Of a stretch of DNA of 64,000 nucleotides, positions 21,201-33,651 are shown in pieces (the stretch's first letter is position 1; each line of letters starts with the position of its first letter). Source of the DNA: Lycocorax pyrrhopterus obiensis (lineage: Eukaryota > Chordata > Aves > Passeriformes > Paradisaeidae); contig JACSVZ010000004.1 in the NCBI GenBank assembly GCA_014706295.1, forward strand, positions 88,233,047 through 88,297,046. The letters run 5' to 3'. The translations under genes and the position numbers were made by a program. The notes below the pieces were generated by a model. The model saw only the letters and a list, made by a program, of their open reading frames with translations, was not told where the DNA came from and did no database searches.

Positions 21201-24200
21201 ATATGCTGTGAACTGTAGTTTTACGACTGCATACACGTGAAAATATTAGCTCCCCATATCAATTAATGTTTACCTCCACTAGTACTATCTCTATTTAATC
21301 ATGATTGCTCACCCACAAATGCTTCATGAAATGTGTCAGCAAGCTACTTCTTAATTAATTTGGAATGTACATCGATGATGTAGTGCTTATTTTTTAATCA
21401 AAATGTCATGAAATTCTAAAACAAGTGTCTTACGTAGGTCTATATCTTTCTGAACTTTTAATTTAACCAAATAATGAAATCATATTTGTCTGATAAAGCC
21501 ATATTAACAAAGACTAATGATCATACAATAGTTACTAAAACAAAAGTTTCTTCCAAAGTATATCACCTAAAGAATCTTAGTCAACATGAACAGCAGAGTT
21601 CTCAGCAATAGCTGTATATCCTCCAACACCAAATAACTACTACCAGCAAATATAGACTGTGCACAAAGGTAAATCTATCCTTGAGGAAACTTCAGCTCTG
21701 ACAGGATGAAATGAGGTTAGAGAGAAGGAGATAGATTGACAAGACTGAATTAAACTTTTTACTTCAAACACCCAAGGGTTTCTAAGATTCAGGTGTCAGT
21801 AGCATTTGTAAGACCTTACTCAACCGATGCCTAAACCTGTAAAAGTCTATAGCTGCAAGAAAGCTGATCCCCAAAGGGATTTATCCTGCTGGCTTTTAAT
21901 TAACTGAAAGTAATAGAAGTGGTGACTGCTTCAGATTCAGGACCTTAAAACGTTTCTGAGTCTTGGTCTCAAGACTTACATTTCAATGACTCTATCTGTA
22001 CATCACTAAACAAACTGGAACACTGCTGAGTATCTCAAGGTCTGCCCCACTCCTGTGTGTAAGATAAACTTGTGTAATGAGCATTTCTTAGAGTATCTCA
22101 TTGGAAATTCCAGGCAAAGACCCAACCCTCCCAAAACAGTGACAAGAAATTAATGATGCAGTGCAGCAATGCAGAAAAGACAGATTTAATTAATTCTGAT
22201 TTTGGAGTGTTCAGTTTTCTACAAAATTTTTAGTGGAGGTTCCAATGCTGGTTTGAACTTGAGGCTGCCAAAGGAATTCCATAATAGAGGCTATAAGGTT
22301 GTTCTCAGCCATGCTGTTTCCATCAAAATTTAATTATTTTGCATATTAGAAGCACTCCAGTAGAGATTAATTAAGAATTCCTCTCTTGAAAAGCAAGAGG
22401 CCTTCTCATAGAGGCCAGGGCTTTGTGCATTTTTACAGGCACAAGTTTAAATTGGTATCATGACTTAGACAATTTAGCCTGGTCTACTCACACTCCACAG
22501 TATTCCAACAACAGAATATGTACTGAAAAGAAAAGCAGAATCACTATTATTTTAGAAGAAAAAAAAAGCGTGTTGCAGGATCAACTCTAAGAGAGAGTTT
22601 CTAGCTGCACATCTCAAGCAGAGGAAAGCATATCCATCTCTTCTGGAATTAAACATATCATGCAGCCTCTCTTCTTTATGACATTTTCTGCAGATGAGCC
22701 TAAATAACTCCCTTCTGCAAAGTGGATTCCTTTTTGAGTTCTTTGCCTTTTATGGAGCAGTTCTATTTCCTAATTTGTGGGTGAGTTTCTAGTCACTTTT
22801 AAGGCATCTAATAGTTAGCCTTATCCATATTTCACCCTCTCCCTTATGAAGCTAATCTTAGCCACAACAACCTGTCATCAATCATGGACAAAACTTCTCA
22901 AGCAGGGACCTAAAAAAGTATTTGGTTAGACTTTCAGTGACTTCATTGACCTGGAAGGAAATGTTAACAGTTTCCAACAGTAATAGATCTTTTTTATTGC
23001 CCATCCCAGCCTCAGTTTTTACTGGAAGAAGAGTGCACTCAGGCAAAGCACAGCTCTGAGCCTCCAAGTCCCTGCTTGTTTCCAGAAATCTGAGAAAAAC
23101 TGTCCAAAGTACAGAGAGGTAGTAGTGGTAACAATAACAATAACATGACCATTGATATTGTTCAATGTTATTGTAAAATAATAACTGGTTGTTGTTCCTT
23201 TTGTTGTGATTGTTGTAGTCATTGTTACTGATGCCTTTATTAAGTGCTTGTAGTAGTGTCTTGTCTCCCAGCTAGGAGACATTCTGCTGCATGCTGTGTT
23301 TGCGTGTCATAAAAAGACATCCTTTAAACAGCTAGAGTGTTTAAAGCAACAAACATCAGAAAGCCCAAAGTGACAATGAGACATTTCTGATTAGTGTGGT
23401 AAGTAGAACTCACTGCATACAGCACGTTCTACTTTTGTCAACAATTCCACTAGTGTTGTAGTCCTGGTAGGTTTTAACTTGCTGATAAACGTAGGATGGT
23501 ATTGTTATTTTGTAGGAGACTATTTCTCTCTCCTTACCCCACAGACAATTAGGTCAAGCATAAGGAGTTATAACTTTGGCATGGATCAACTCTTGGTCAC
23601 AGTAAGACATTCAGATTGAAGACCCTCTAGACTCTCAGGATTGTCTCAATACCAAGGGCTGATAGTGGTCAATTATATCAACTTGACAAGTTAGTGAAGG
23701 AAATGCTGATGACAGTCAAAAATAACGCAGATAAAGTTCAAGTAGAATTGCACAACAGTTTACAAGAAACTTGCCCTCTACATAGGCAAGATGTAGGCAT
23801 ACTTCCCTATAAACAGCTTGATACACAACACTTCTATGACCCAATTTCATCTCTTCTTCTTCTGAAAGGTAGTAAATTTTATTCCATGTCCCTTTTCATC
23901 CTGCCATGTTTAGATGATCCTCCTCAGTACCCTCTCTTGGGAGAAGAGCTTTGCCTGGCCTGCCTCTCAAGTGAGGAGGCACAGGCAAAGGGGTTCCAAT
24001 CTGACCAAAAATGAATATTCTATTTCGGAAAACCAATTGAAGCCAAAATTTCTCTGTGTGTTTTTGGTTTTTTTTTTTTTTGCCATAAAATAAAATTTAT
24101 ACAATATTTTTGTGAGCTCTAAGTAAAGGCAAACAAACAAAAATAATAGTGCTTATGGCCAGGGATTTTTCCTGTGCATACAGTGAAAATTCTGTTTGAC

Positions 24201-25159
24201 TTCCTGAAAATGATCTTGGAAAATACCCTATGAAAGACTAGAGTTTGTGGATTAGAAATTTCATGAGATGCAACAAAGCAAGCGAGATGTTGCTAAGGCA
24301 AATTTAAGCACTTCAGAACTGCAGGGTAGAGGGCATGTATAGAAGTTTTAGGTTAACAATGAGACTAATATTACAGCATCAGAGAAAGAGATTCTCTGAA
24401 ATACAGTATACTCTTAGCATTGTGCAAGGATGATAAATGCTTCAGGGGATCTCAAAGATCCTAAATGGCCATAAATCCATAGAGTGTTTTGAAAATGTGG
24501 AAAATGAGGCATATATTATTTTGTGTGTTTCTCTCTATTTCTCACATTGTTAAATAAAGGCTGTCTTTTGCTTTGTGTGTGGTTTTGCTTGTTTGCTTGT
24601 TGTTTTTTTTCTTTTTTGTTGTTTTTAATACATTATATTTTACATAGTATTAAATACTTTTAAAGATCTGTGTGGAATATTTTTCAGCTATCATACATTC
24701 CATAAATAATTAACTAGTAATTCCAAACATACATAGGATTTCATTCCCAGGAGGTTATGACAGAAATTGATTGGTGTATGAATGCTCCTTGGGTCTTTTA
24801 GAGGCATGTATCTTTGGCTTGTAGGAATCAACTCATGAAACTCTGACAAAGGAAACAGACTGAGAAAAAAACCCCAAAACAATGCTATTGCTTAGGACAA
24901 ATTAAAATATCGATCTCAAAATTTCAACCCACCTCTGTCATCTGGTGCCCTCAGGAAGATTTCTACCTTATAGACTCAGGGCGATAAACACTGAGATCTT
25001 GCTCCCTTATGTCACTTCTCCCACATATCTAGATGAAAGCAGAAATTCCACCCTATTTGAAAAAAGTGTTTCCTTTGCCATGAGTACATATGAGAAAGCC
25101 ATTGACATACTCAAGTGAGTCCAGTGGAGACCCCAAGCCAAGGAGAATAAAGCACACAT
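18295..25159. other. single-copy DNA, no gene seen
   Basis: Nearly 7 kb without a recognisable gene or interspersed repeat. Minor items: a perfect 9-bp hairpin at 18880-18901 (listed), AAC-rich sequence near 23126-23145, a T run at 24069-24081 and T/G-rich sequence at 24575-24630. A 106-codon frame at 23694-24014 has no recognisable domain. Confidence 0.55.
18880..18901. repeat. perfect 9-bp inverted repeat, AAAA loop
   Basis: CCTACAAGC-AAAA-GCTTGTAGG. It does not extend further, lacks a following T run and is too short for a microRNA precursor, so it may be chance. Confidence 0.5.
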
Positions 25160-25560
25160 CAGACAAGGACAGGCTGAGACCTGTTTTTGTCCAGTCTGTA
25201 TATAGGAAATAGAAAGGACACCTTATTACTGCTTACATCTGAAGGACTGGAGGATACAAAGGAGACAGAGCCTTACAGTTGGAGGTGCACAGCAACATGA
25301 TGAGAGGCAATGGGCACAAGCTGGAACATGTGAAGTTCTGATTCAATGTTCAAATGGGGTTTTTTAACCATAAAAATGATTAAATACTTAAGTTGCCTAG
25401 ATGGGTTGTGGAGCCTCTGTCCATGGAGGGATTCAGGACTGGATAGGACACAGTTCTGAATAACCTGGTCAGGACTGTGAGGCTGGGATTGGACTAGATG
25501 ACCTCTGGAGATGTCTTCCAGCCTAAATTATTTTACAAGAATTCTCTGATTCTATCATTC
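25160..25560 (+). mobile_element. CR1 LINE, 5'-truncated
   Basis: Right edge ATTCTCTGATTCTATCATTC is a CR1 3' end in plus orientation. Upstream blocks are GGATTGGACTAGATGACCTC, TGGAGGGATTCAGGACTGG and, further left, TGTCCAGTCTG and ACCTTATTACTGCTTACATCTGAAGG-like sequence. It is old, with many substitutions and no open frame. Confidence 0.85.
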
Positions 25561-26279
25561 TCTATTGTGTTTGTCTTGAATACCTACCTGAAGTCCAGGC
25601 ATGGTCACTCCTAACTTGGAAATTATGAAGAGCCATGGTTAATGTACAATACTGTGTGGAGACAAATTTTGTGAGAATTTGGCAGAAATAAATTGAGAAA
25701 AAGCCCCCAATAGATCAGTTATAATGCACTCAGAACATCAAAAATGGGATGTAAGATTCTATGGTAGATGCTGAATTTATAATTCTTGGAAAAGAGTATG
25801 AACTGCAGATTTCTGAATAGTTTGGTGTATGCTTAAGATAGACTTTATTATGAGATAGGAGTAATCCAATCAGCAACAAAAGTATGAATCATTTTCAATA
25901 TCATGCTCAACAGTACATAAATCTAGCAAGCTGTGATAAAGGACTATAGACCACTAAAGACAAAATAAAATAGTACAAGAGTCTTACAAAGAGAAAATGT
26001 CTCTCCCAGTCTTGTCCATTTCTAGGTTTTTATCCCCTTGATTTCTACACAGTTCTTTCAGTGGAATACTTTACCCACTGTCACCGTGGGTTTTCTGTTT
26101 GTTGGGCTTGATTTCTTCTTTTCAAGAGACATATGATCTAGAATCATTTTTGTATCTCATAATTGCTGATGTACATGTAGGGTACAGCAAACCCTTAACT
26201 CAGAGTTGAGTCATGAGTGGTGCATCATCCCAAGAAAGTAACAGGCATCTCCCATCCTCTGATATACAGTTTGTCTGTC
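25561..26279. other. single-copy DNA, no gene seen
   Basis: AT-rich flank. It may hold the 3' part of whatever lies at 26280-26575, but I cannot define an edge. Confidence 0.4.
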
Positions 26280-26575
26280 ATTCTCCCTTTTTCCACGGAA
26301 CAGGAACAATCTTCACCTGTGCCGGAGCTTGCAGTCTTCTGATCCTTGGATTATAATTTCTCAGCACAGAGCTCCAGCACATGCAGCACACAGCAACCAG
26401 GAACAAGCAGCTCAGCAGCTCTTGACCTTTGGCTCCTCCCAGGGCTTGATTTATAGGGCTAATGCCCGCCCTGCAGCCACAGCTGTTTGTGGGAGGTTAA
26501 TAAGCCAATAATTGGATCCTGGTGTGTGGATCCTGGTCTTGAGTGAGAGTTTGGCTAGTGCATACCAACAGGGTT
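26280..26575 (-). promoter_or_regulatory. candidate promoter or LTR U3 fragment
   Basis: Read on the minus strand, from 26575: TGTTGGTATGCAC..., a CCAAT box at about 26510 (GGATCCAATTATTGGC), then a TATA-like CCCTATAAATCAAG at about 26455 with G/C-rich sequence around it, unlike the AT-rich flanks. Box order and spacing suit a Pol II promoter. The TG start and lack of a following gene suggest an old LTR, but I cannot find the 3' end, a polyadenylation signal or a target duplication. A short GGATCCTGGT duplication sits at 26514-26537. Confidence 0.25.
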
Positions 26576-29500
26576 TAAATACATTATACAACATTCACCA
26601 GCTCCTCTGAAGATTCAAACTTTGACGACTACTAGTTAAGGAAGGATATTCCCATGGATTTACTGAGTTCCTACATCCTGCACTTAAAGAGGGGAGCCTG
26701 CAGTCAACACTGTACCCAAATCGTACTTATGTCATGTTAGGCTCATACCAGAACAGATTTATTCCATTTGACATGTAGGCACAGGTCTGCTCTAATGTGC
26801 AGACCACCAGAATTTTGGGAAAATGAAGACTGTAATTTTGGACAGGTTACTTTCCCAGATCCACTCAAAACTATTTTAAGACTTCTTTAAGTTAGGTATC
26901 TAAAGAAGTTTTTTTTTCCAGAAGAAAAAACATCCAGCCTTTTGTCTCAGGAAAAAGGCTACCATCTGATGAGGTTGTGTAAGAAATGTGTGTATTTCTC
27001 TTTGATAGATAACATGCCAAAAAAAGCCAACACAAATAGCTAATGACTGATCGGATTGGTGCACTAGTCTTTAAGGAAGTGCTTTTCCAGGCTACTGCAG
27101 GAGGTGAGCTACCCATGTAGAAAAATCAATGACATAATTGATTTGGCAAATCTCATTTTCCAGCCAGTCAACACTTTGTAGTGTTTTGTCCTAACTTCTG
27201 AGAAAATCTGACTTTAAAATACTGGTTTCCACTGAAAAGCCACCGAGACACTTGTTTTTAAAAATACTGTGAATATTTCAAAATTATCTTGACTGTCTTT
27301 TGGGAATACACTCTAAAATTATGTCTAAAAGAAGATAAACTAAAAGGAAGTTTTGTCTTTCTTTGCACACTTCTTCCATATTGAAAGTACAACATACACT
27401 CATAGGCACAGAGGATGGCTGTGTTAAAATGCGCTCTTATATTTTTCCTATGTTTGTAGTCCATTCATGTAATTTGGAAATGTCTCAACCCCAGGTGTAA
27501 GCCTGAAGGCAAGATCCAATTGTTGACATCTGTTGGGGAACAGAGAGATGGGTAATCTGTAGGTTCTGAGAACTTCAGATAGAGAGACATCTCTCTGAGG
27601 GAAGGGGTGTGCTGCCAGCACTCATTGGCACACACAGAGATCCCTTCGGCATCATATGTCATCTGCATGCATATGAGGTAACACTGTGGGCCATGATGTC
27701 TTGGAAAATAAGATTTTTCCATTGAGTTGAGATGAACACAACATTTTTATTCCTGGTTTGCAATGGCTGGACAAGAAAGCCATGTACAGGATTTTTAGGA
27801 TGAGAGGTCTGCCAAGCCTCTAAAGCAGGAATCCTAAACAAAAGCTGACTTGCTGCAGAGCTTCTTGTGAAATGTAGCCAGAAGAGTTAGTTGAGAGAAG
27901 ATAGGAAGCATGCCTCCATATGGCTCACAACAGCAACAAAGAGCAAGGGGCCAAACCAACAGCTGTTGAGGCTGAGGGCCCCAAAACAGCAACCTTGGAC
28001 AGGAACCCTGGTGCTCCTTGTTCAGCAAAGCTTCAGATCATTTTTCCAATAGAGTCCCAGGAAACTATGTATCACTTAGGAGCAACAGCAGATGACTGTG
28101 AAACAGTTGGATTTCTCTGAGGCTGGGCAAAAAACTGTGAGTGGTGAATAGCCCAGAAAGGAGAGGGGCACTCTGCCAACATACTGACAGCTGTAGAAAC
28201 AGGACAGGCTGATAATGAACAAAGCCCAGAAGTGCCAATGTTCCTTTCTTTCAACTATTTAGGTTTTCCAAATTGCCTTAATATGTTTCTCTCATCCTTC
28301 CTGATGTCACAAAATTGTAACTCTTCAGCTCCTTTTTAACTCAGGTGAGAAGTCCTGTTCTTCAGTGTGTTCAGGTGACATGATGTATTTTTCCGGGCTC
28401 CTGTGGGAAGCAGTTGGTGGCATTTAACTATGTTTTAGCAGGAGCACAGGGTGTTGGTCCTTGTCTTTTTTCACTCCTGGCAAAAAGATCATAACACATG
28501 TAATTTGAAATTCTCATGGAAAATATATTGTGAAAAAACCCCTCAAGTTAATGTTTACCAAAATTCTGTATGACACTATCTAGCCCAATGTCTGTGTTCT
28601 GATGAGTTTCCGTATGCAGGACAGAACTTTTTATCCAAGGCCTCAGGTTCCAAAGAATGCAAAATCTGTCAGTGTTGATCTTGCTAAAATTAAAAGTGTG
28701 GATTTTTTTAGTGAGATTAAACCAAAACCATATAATAGTAGAGACAGGTTCACAAGAATAAGATGAACACTAGCAATCAATCAGTTGAGCTCCAAGCCAT
28801 GTGCTGAGATCAAATGGTAGTATTCACTAAAGTTCTGCTCTATGCCAGGAAAAAAGCAGCAGCCCAATGTGTTGCATTTAAGAAATATATTTTTGTGTAA
28901 CACAGAATGACATCAAATTCCACCTGTCAGGAGATTGAGATTCTGATATAACTTAAATGATGGTATCCAAACGGCCAAGTTCTGAGCTGCGAGGAACACC
29001 TGCCAACATAACTAATAGTGAGGACAAAAAGCCTTTGGTAGCAAGTCCCTTGAGAAGGAGATAATAATATATGTGCCCTGTTCAATAAGCTCTTAGCCTG
29101 AGGTATTTCCAGTATGCAAAGAAAAGAAAGCTTACTTTTAATTTTTTATGCTGTCCCCCTTTATCTTGATACGTTTGTTCCATTTTCCTCAAAGAGGTTC
29201 TCAATTAGTTTAACAGAAGTTTTCTTTTCTAAAACCAAATCCAGTTCTCTGTGTAAGCCTTTGATGGGAGCTTCCATATGAAGAGAGATTAAAGAAGTGA
29301 GGGCTAATTATTATGGAAAGAATAAGTGCAACTGTGGATATAACAAAACCAGCACATATAATAGTTCCTACTGTGGAGAAGGTCAGACAGGCTCTCTTGA
29401 TTATCCCTCACCAAAGCAAAAGAAGGAAACACTCCATAAATTAAAAAACAAGATACCATTATATAAACACACACAAATTTTTATAGAGAAATCTCACTTT

Positions 29501-31827
29501 GTGTGATACATGGCTACAAGAATTTACTTGTACAGTAAAGAAAGTTTGCTGTGGAAAACGAAATATACAGTCTCAGCACAGTATGTTCTAGATAGTTTTG
29601 CTTCCAAAATGGAAACCTTGTATGGAGAAGGGCCAAGAGGCAAAGATAATTGTGGATTAGAACTTGCAGGACTGCAGAGAGCAGCCATATCCACAGGCCT
29701 TCTCTTTCTCCTTCATGCCCTCTACTCCAAATATTATCCATTATTGATGTATTTTTTAGTGACAGAAAAAATATTGACTGCAATCACACGCACAGAGGAA
29801 GCTCCAGCTGGGCTAGCAGCTTTTCACCAGATGTTGCTGCTTCTTCAAATCAGAGGAGCCATCTCTAAGGTTTAGCTAAACCTGCCACTTCTTTGGGTGT
29901 AGTTAAAGATTTTGTGCTGCTGCCACAGAGTTGAACAGACAAACGAACGTCTATCATGTGGACAAAATACGCCAGTCTTCTCCACATGATGTCACAGCTT
30001 CTCGTCATGTGATGGAAAGAGCATGAGCATTGAATCAGCACCTGCTTGCACACAAAAATGTGGGAGAGGAAGTACCAGAGACAATCAAAACACAGAGGTT
30101 CTTCCACATCTGATAGACTCATGTTCAACCTAAAGATGAAGATGTACAAGCAAGTTGCCTTCTTAATCTTCTAATGAGAATTGAATTGTCACATAAAGGA
30201 ATGTTTTCTTATCATATTGAGAAGGATATACTGGGTCATAGGGAAGGAAGGTAACAGAGAAAATGCTTACAAACTGGATGTTTTTTTCTGTCTAAGAGGT
30301 TATGTAATAGCTATTAAGAGGCTTTTTAAGAACAGGCCAAACAAATTTTGAGGGAAATTATAAAATGATATCTTTTTGTGCAGCAAGAAAGCAGATAAAA
30401 TATTTTGCAGGGTTTTTGTCTATGAATTCAACCCAGAAAGCCATCTTTGCATTAAAGTGTCTATCAGTTGACTATAATCTATAATAAATATGTTGCGAAT
30501 CTTCTAGTTTTGGCTGTTCTCTGTATTGATGGTATGGGGATCAAGATGACTTTCAGATGTGCGGGACATGCTGTGCTTAATAAAAAATGCAATGTACATA
30601 AACCCCTCACCTGGCTAAGGCCCAGCAGAGAAAGTTCACTTGGTACAGCAATCACAGACAGACTTGCCAGCTCACTTCTAGACGTGTCTTTCTGGCTTTG
30701 GCAAGACACTGTAAGTTCAGGTGTGTCTGCATCTGTCACTGTTGACCTATTGTAAAGTACAAAAGCTATGCAAACAAATTTAAACTTTGTATCCTCACTT
30801 GCTTGCCATGTTCTCTCAAAAGCACTACTGTTTGTTGAATGTCAACTATCAGAAATCCTCTGGCTTACTGCCACAGAGTATGGCCTTTTTTTCTGAACAG
30901 GAGGGACTTTTTCATCTTGTCTACATAGAAAAATTGATCAGCACAACATTCTTATATTATTCTTTTTGGGGATAGGGAGGGGGAGGAAGACACAGAGAAT
31001 GAGATTGGATGGGACATGCCATTCCAAAACAGGATTGAGGAAGGGTCATAGAAATTCACTGGTACGGCAATAATGGGAAAAAAATATACTCTTATAGACC
31101 TCCTATTATAACTCTCTTTGAAGATCTATACTGGACAAAAAGGTTATACTCATATACCTAGAGGGCTGTTACAATATTATTGCTCTACTGTAACTGTAGC
31201 TATGAATAAACCTTTTAACATCCTTCTTGTTCATGGAGGTGTGTTCACTGAAGAACAAAGGCACCTCACTAAAGGTAACATGCTGACTGATGGCACAGGA
31301 ATAACACGATGGACTGAGTGATAAATTTAACCATGAAGTTTAATTATAAGTTACGATTGATTCATATTATGTAGTTCCATGTGTGTAGCTACACCTTACT
31401 CAATGTTGACGGGGATGGATTATCTGCAGAACCATTCTCCGTTGTCTTCTCTACAACAAAATAATCTGTATTTTTTGTTCTACACTGTTATCAATGTAGT
31501 ATCTGAGTTAAAAAAAACAATAAACATTCCCATGACATAAAAAAATTATTTATAAGTACGATCCTTACGCTTCAAAGTTCATGCTAAAGTATTTCCATCC
31601 CATTAGGTGAAGTTGTTATACACAGTCCCCTTGCTTGTAATTGGTACACAGACTGTTAAACAGGCAGCCACTAATAGCAGACATCTCTTAAAAAAAGGTA
31701 TTTTAACTGTGGATATACATACAGAAGAAACTCATAGATGCAGGTAGACATTAGCAATTTCTATGTGCTGTATGTGTGTAGGTGCTGCTGCAATGGGACT
31801 GCATGGGTAAGAAGATGAGGCTGTGTG
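26576..31827. other. single-copy DNA, no gene seen
   Basis: Over 5 kb with nothing recognised. The longest frame, 121 codons at 29510-29875 plus, has no known motif and lies over antisense frames of similar length, so it is treated as chance. Confidence 0.5.
31823..31827. repeat. target-site duplication, left copy (GTGTG)
   Basis: Pairs with GCGTG at 32657-32661; the one mismatch is a C/T at a CpG. The left copy sits at the end of a short GT run, which weakens it slightly. Confidence 0.6.
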
Positions 31828-32656
31828 TGTTATGATCCAGTTTTAAGGTTCTTAGAAATGCCTCCGCAAATTAAGGTGCAAACGAGACCATATGCCAGTG
31901 ACAATAGTAAGGGTTTTATTTGATGGTAAATATGAGAGAGAGAGAGAGAAAGAAAAAAGTAGAAAGTATGTGGGGGGGACAAAAAGAGTGACAGGGACAG
32001 TCTAAGGAAAATATCACCACTCCGTGGATCCCAGCGATGTTCTGTTGATCCTCTCCAGCTGGTCTTCTTGGTGGTGAAGGTCCTCCCAAAAAGCCCAGAA
32101 TCCCATGGGTATCTATGCTCAGGCTAGGCAGGCATTTCCAGGCATGTCCCCTTGGAGGTGGCGGGGGGGGATGCAGTCTCTCACAGCAGACTCTGGGTCT
32201 GTTGCATCACGTGCAGGCCTGTGGGGCCAAGCCTCTCACGTGAAAGTCCCGTGGATGTGCCCTGTGAGGTTGGGGGTTCCACAGCTGGGCCAGTTTGTGT
32301 AACAGAGGATGGGTGTTTATTGCCTCTCACCAGAGGTTACACCATGCACCCAAAACCTCCTCCTCCCCCCTCGGTTGGGGGGAGTCTGTGTAAACCCGGC
32401 TTCTGTGAGCTGTGCTCTCCCCCCACCCCAAACTCAACCAGGGATAGTTGCAGCTGGTGGCTTTGGCCTTTTGTGGGTGCATACCTTTCCCTCAGCCTGA
32501 GACGACTGAACAATGTGTTTCCCTTTATCTAATCAACAGTTTGACTTTCAGTTCAAAGTCCCAGTCTTCAGAGAGGCTTCTTCGGTTGTAGCTTCTTTAT
32601 AATGAGCAAAACTTTATATCAATGTTTGAGGCATGAACTATTTTCGGTCTCTGACA
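31828..32656 (-). mobile_element. solo LTR, ERVL-like
   Basis: About 829 bp, minus strand. The element begins TGTCAGAGACCG (right edge) and ends GGATCATAACA (left edge). In minus orientation there is a TATA-like CATTATAAAGAAG near 32600 and a polyadenylation signal within ATCAAATAAAACCC near 31918, giving the normal U3-R-U5 order. Flanking 5-mers GTGTG and GCGTG support a 5-bp target duplication. It contains a (GA)n run (31930-31946) and G/C-rich blocks that give spurious open frames. No internal sequence adjoins it. Confidence 0.72.
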
Positions 32657-33311
32657 GCGTGCTGATGTGTTCTGATGACAACTTCACAAAACAAGGAAAA
32701 TTGGAGAAGTAGTAATAATAATAATACCATTAAATTTAGAGTTTATGGGGAAGAAGATTATGAGTGTTGCTGAAATAAATCCTTGTTCTGAAATTTTAGC
32801 AGCCATCTTCATCTACATGCCCAAGATATCTGCAATAGCAACATAAAGATCCTTGGATCATAATGCCCAATGATATATTGCAATTTCTATCATGTAGTCA
32901 TATCTGCCTGACCATAATAAGCTCTGTTTAAGACCAAAAAAATACAGATTCTTGCCCAATATTTCTGTTAGAATATTGTTACAAAATCGTATTATTCTAG
33001 TGTTGCAAGATATCATAAATTGTAGGCTAAACTGAGTCACATCTAGGTTTTGCTCATTTGTTCTTGTGTCAGCATTGCCCTTTACCATACAATGTCATTT
33101 TGCTCATTTTAGGCAATAGCTTTTTTTCTTTAACTTCCTTCCCTTCTGTTTATTTCACTGATGTATTTTTAGGAAACTATAAGATCCTCAGTCTTGGTTT
33201 TTCTGGTTTTCCTGATGCCTTAGGTTTTAACTTTTATATTTTTTTAAAATTCTGTACTGCTTAGTGTGCAACTTTGAAGCTTCTTGTAGCCTGTTACTTT
33301 CTGCTCTCTCA
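32657..33311. other. single-copy DNA, no gene seen
   Basis: AT-rich; includes a short ATA repeat at about 32712-32727. Confidence 0.45.
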
Positions 33312-33651
33312 TGCTAGTTAGACACAACAAAGCCTCTCCGGACTGCTCTTCAAGGACACCTGGACCATCCTGAGCCCAAGGGGTGTAAACCAAGGAGTCT
33401 CTGAAGGGGGGGTAGCTAAGGGGAATTACATCATTAAACGGGGGCTTTAATTGGAGAATTGACCCTGATATGCAAATGAACCAAACTTATAAAAGTGTGA
33501 AGAACTCGTGACCTGTGGTCCATCTTGGGGTCCATCTTGGCAATAGCCTCTGGCTCCCCAGGGTGTACCTTGAAGGCCCTTCAAATAAATACCTACTTTT
33601 GTTCCTTTACTCTGTCTAGTCTCTGTGTCTAGGAGGCCTGATAAGGCATCA
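33312..33651 (+). mobile_element. LTR of an ERV (class I-like?), borders approximate
   Basis: Promoter and processing signals occur in retroviral order: TATA box CTTATAAAAGTG near 33488, a tandem pair GGTCCATCTTGGGGTCCATC near 33520, a polyadenylation signal in CAAATAAATACC near 33583, then TCTGTCTAGTCTCTGTGTCT, and an end near GGCATCA at 33651. Upstream is a block GACACCTGGACCATCCTGAGCCC. The left border at 33312 is a guess from a TG, and I find no target duplication. Class is uncertain. The context is a solo or fragmentary LTR. Confidence 0.6.

Noticed and set aside
29510..29875. 121-codon plus-strand open frame with a hydrophobic middle
   Set aside because: No recognisable motif, a non-coding base pattern and antisense frames of similar size over the same bases.
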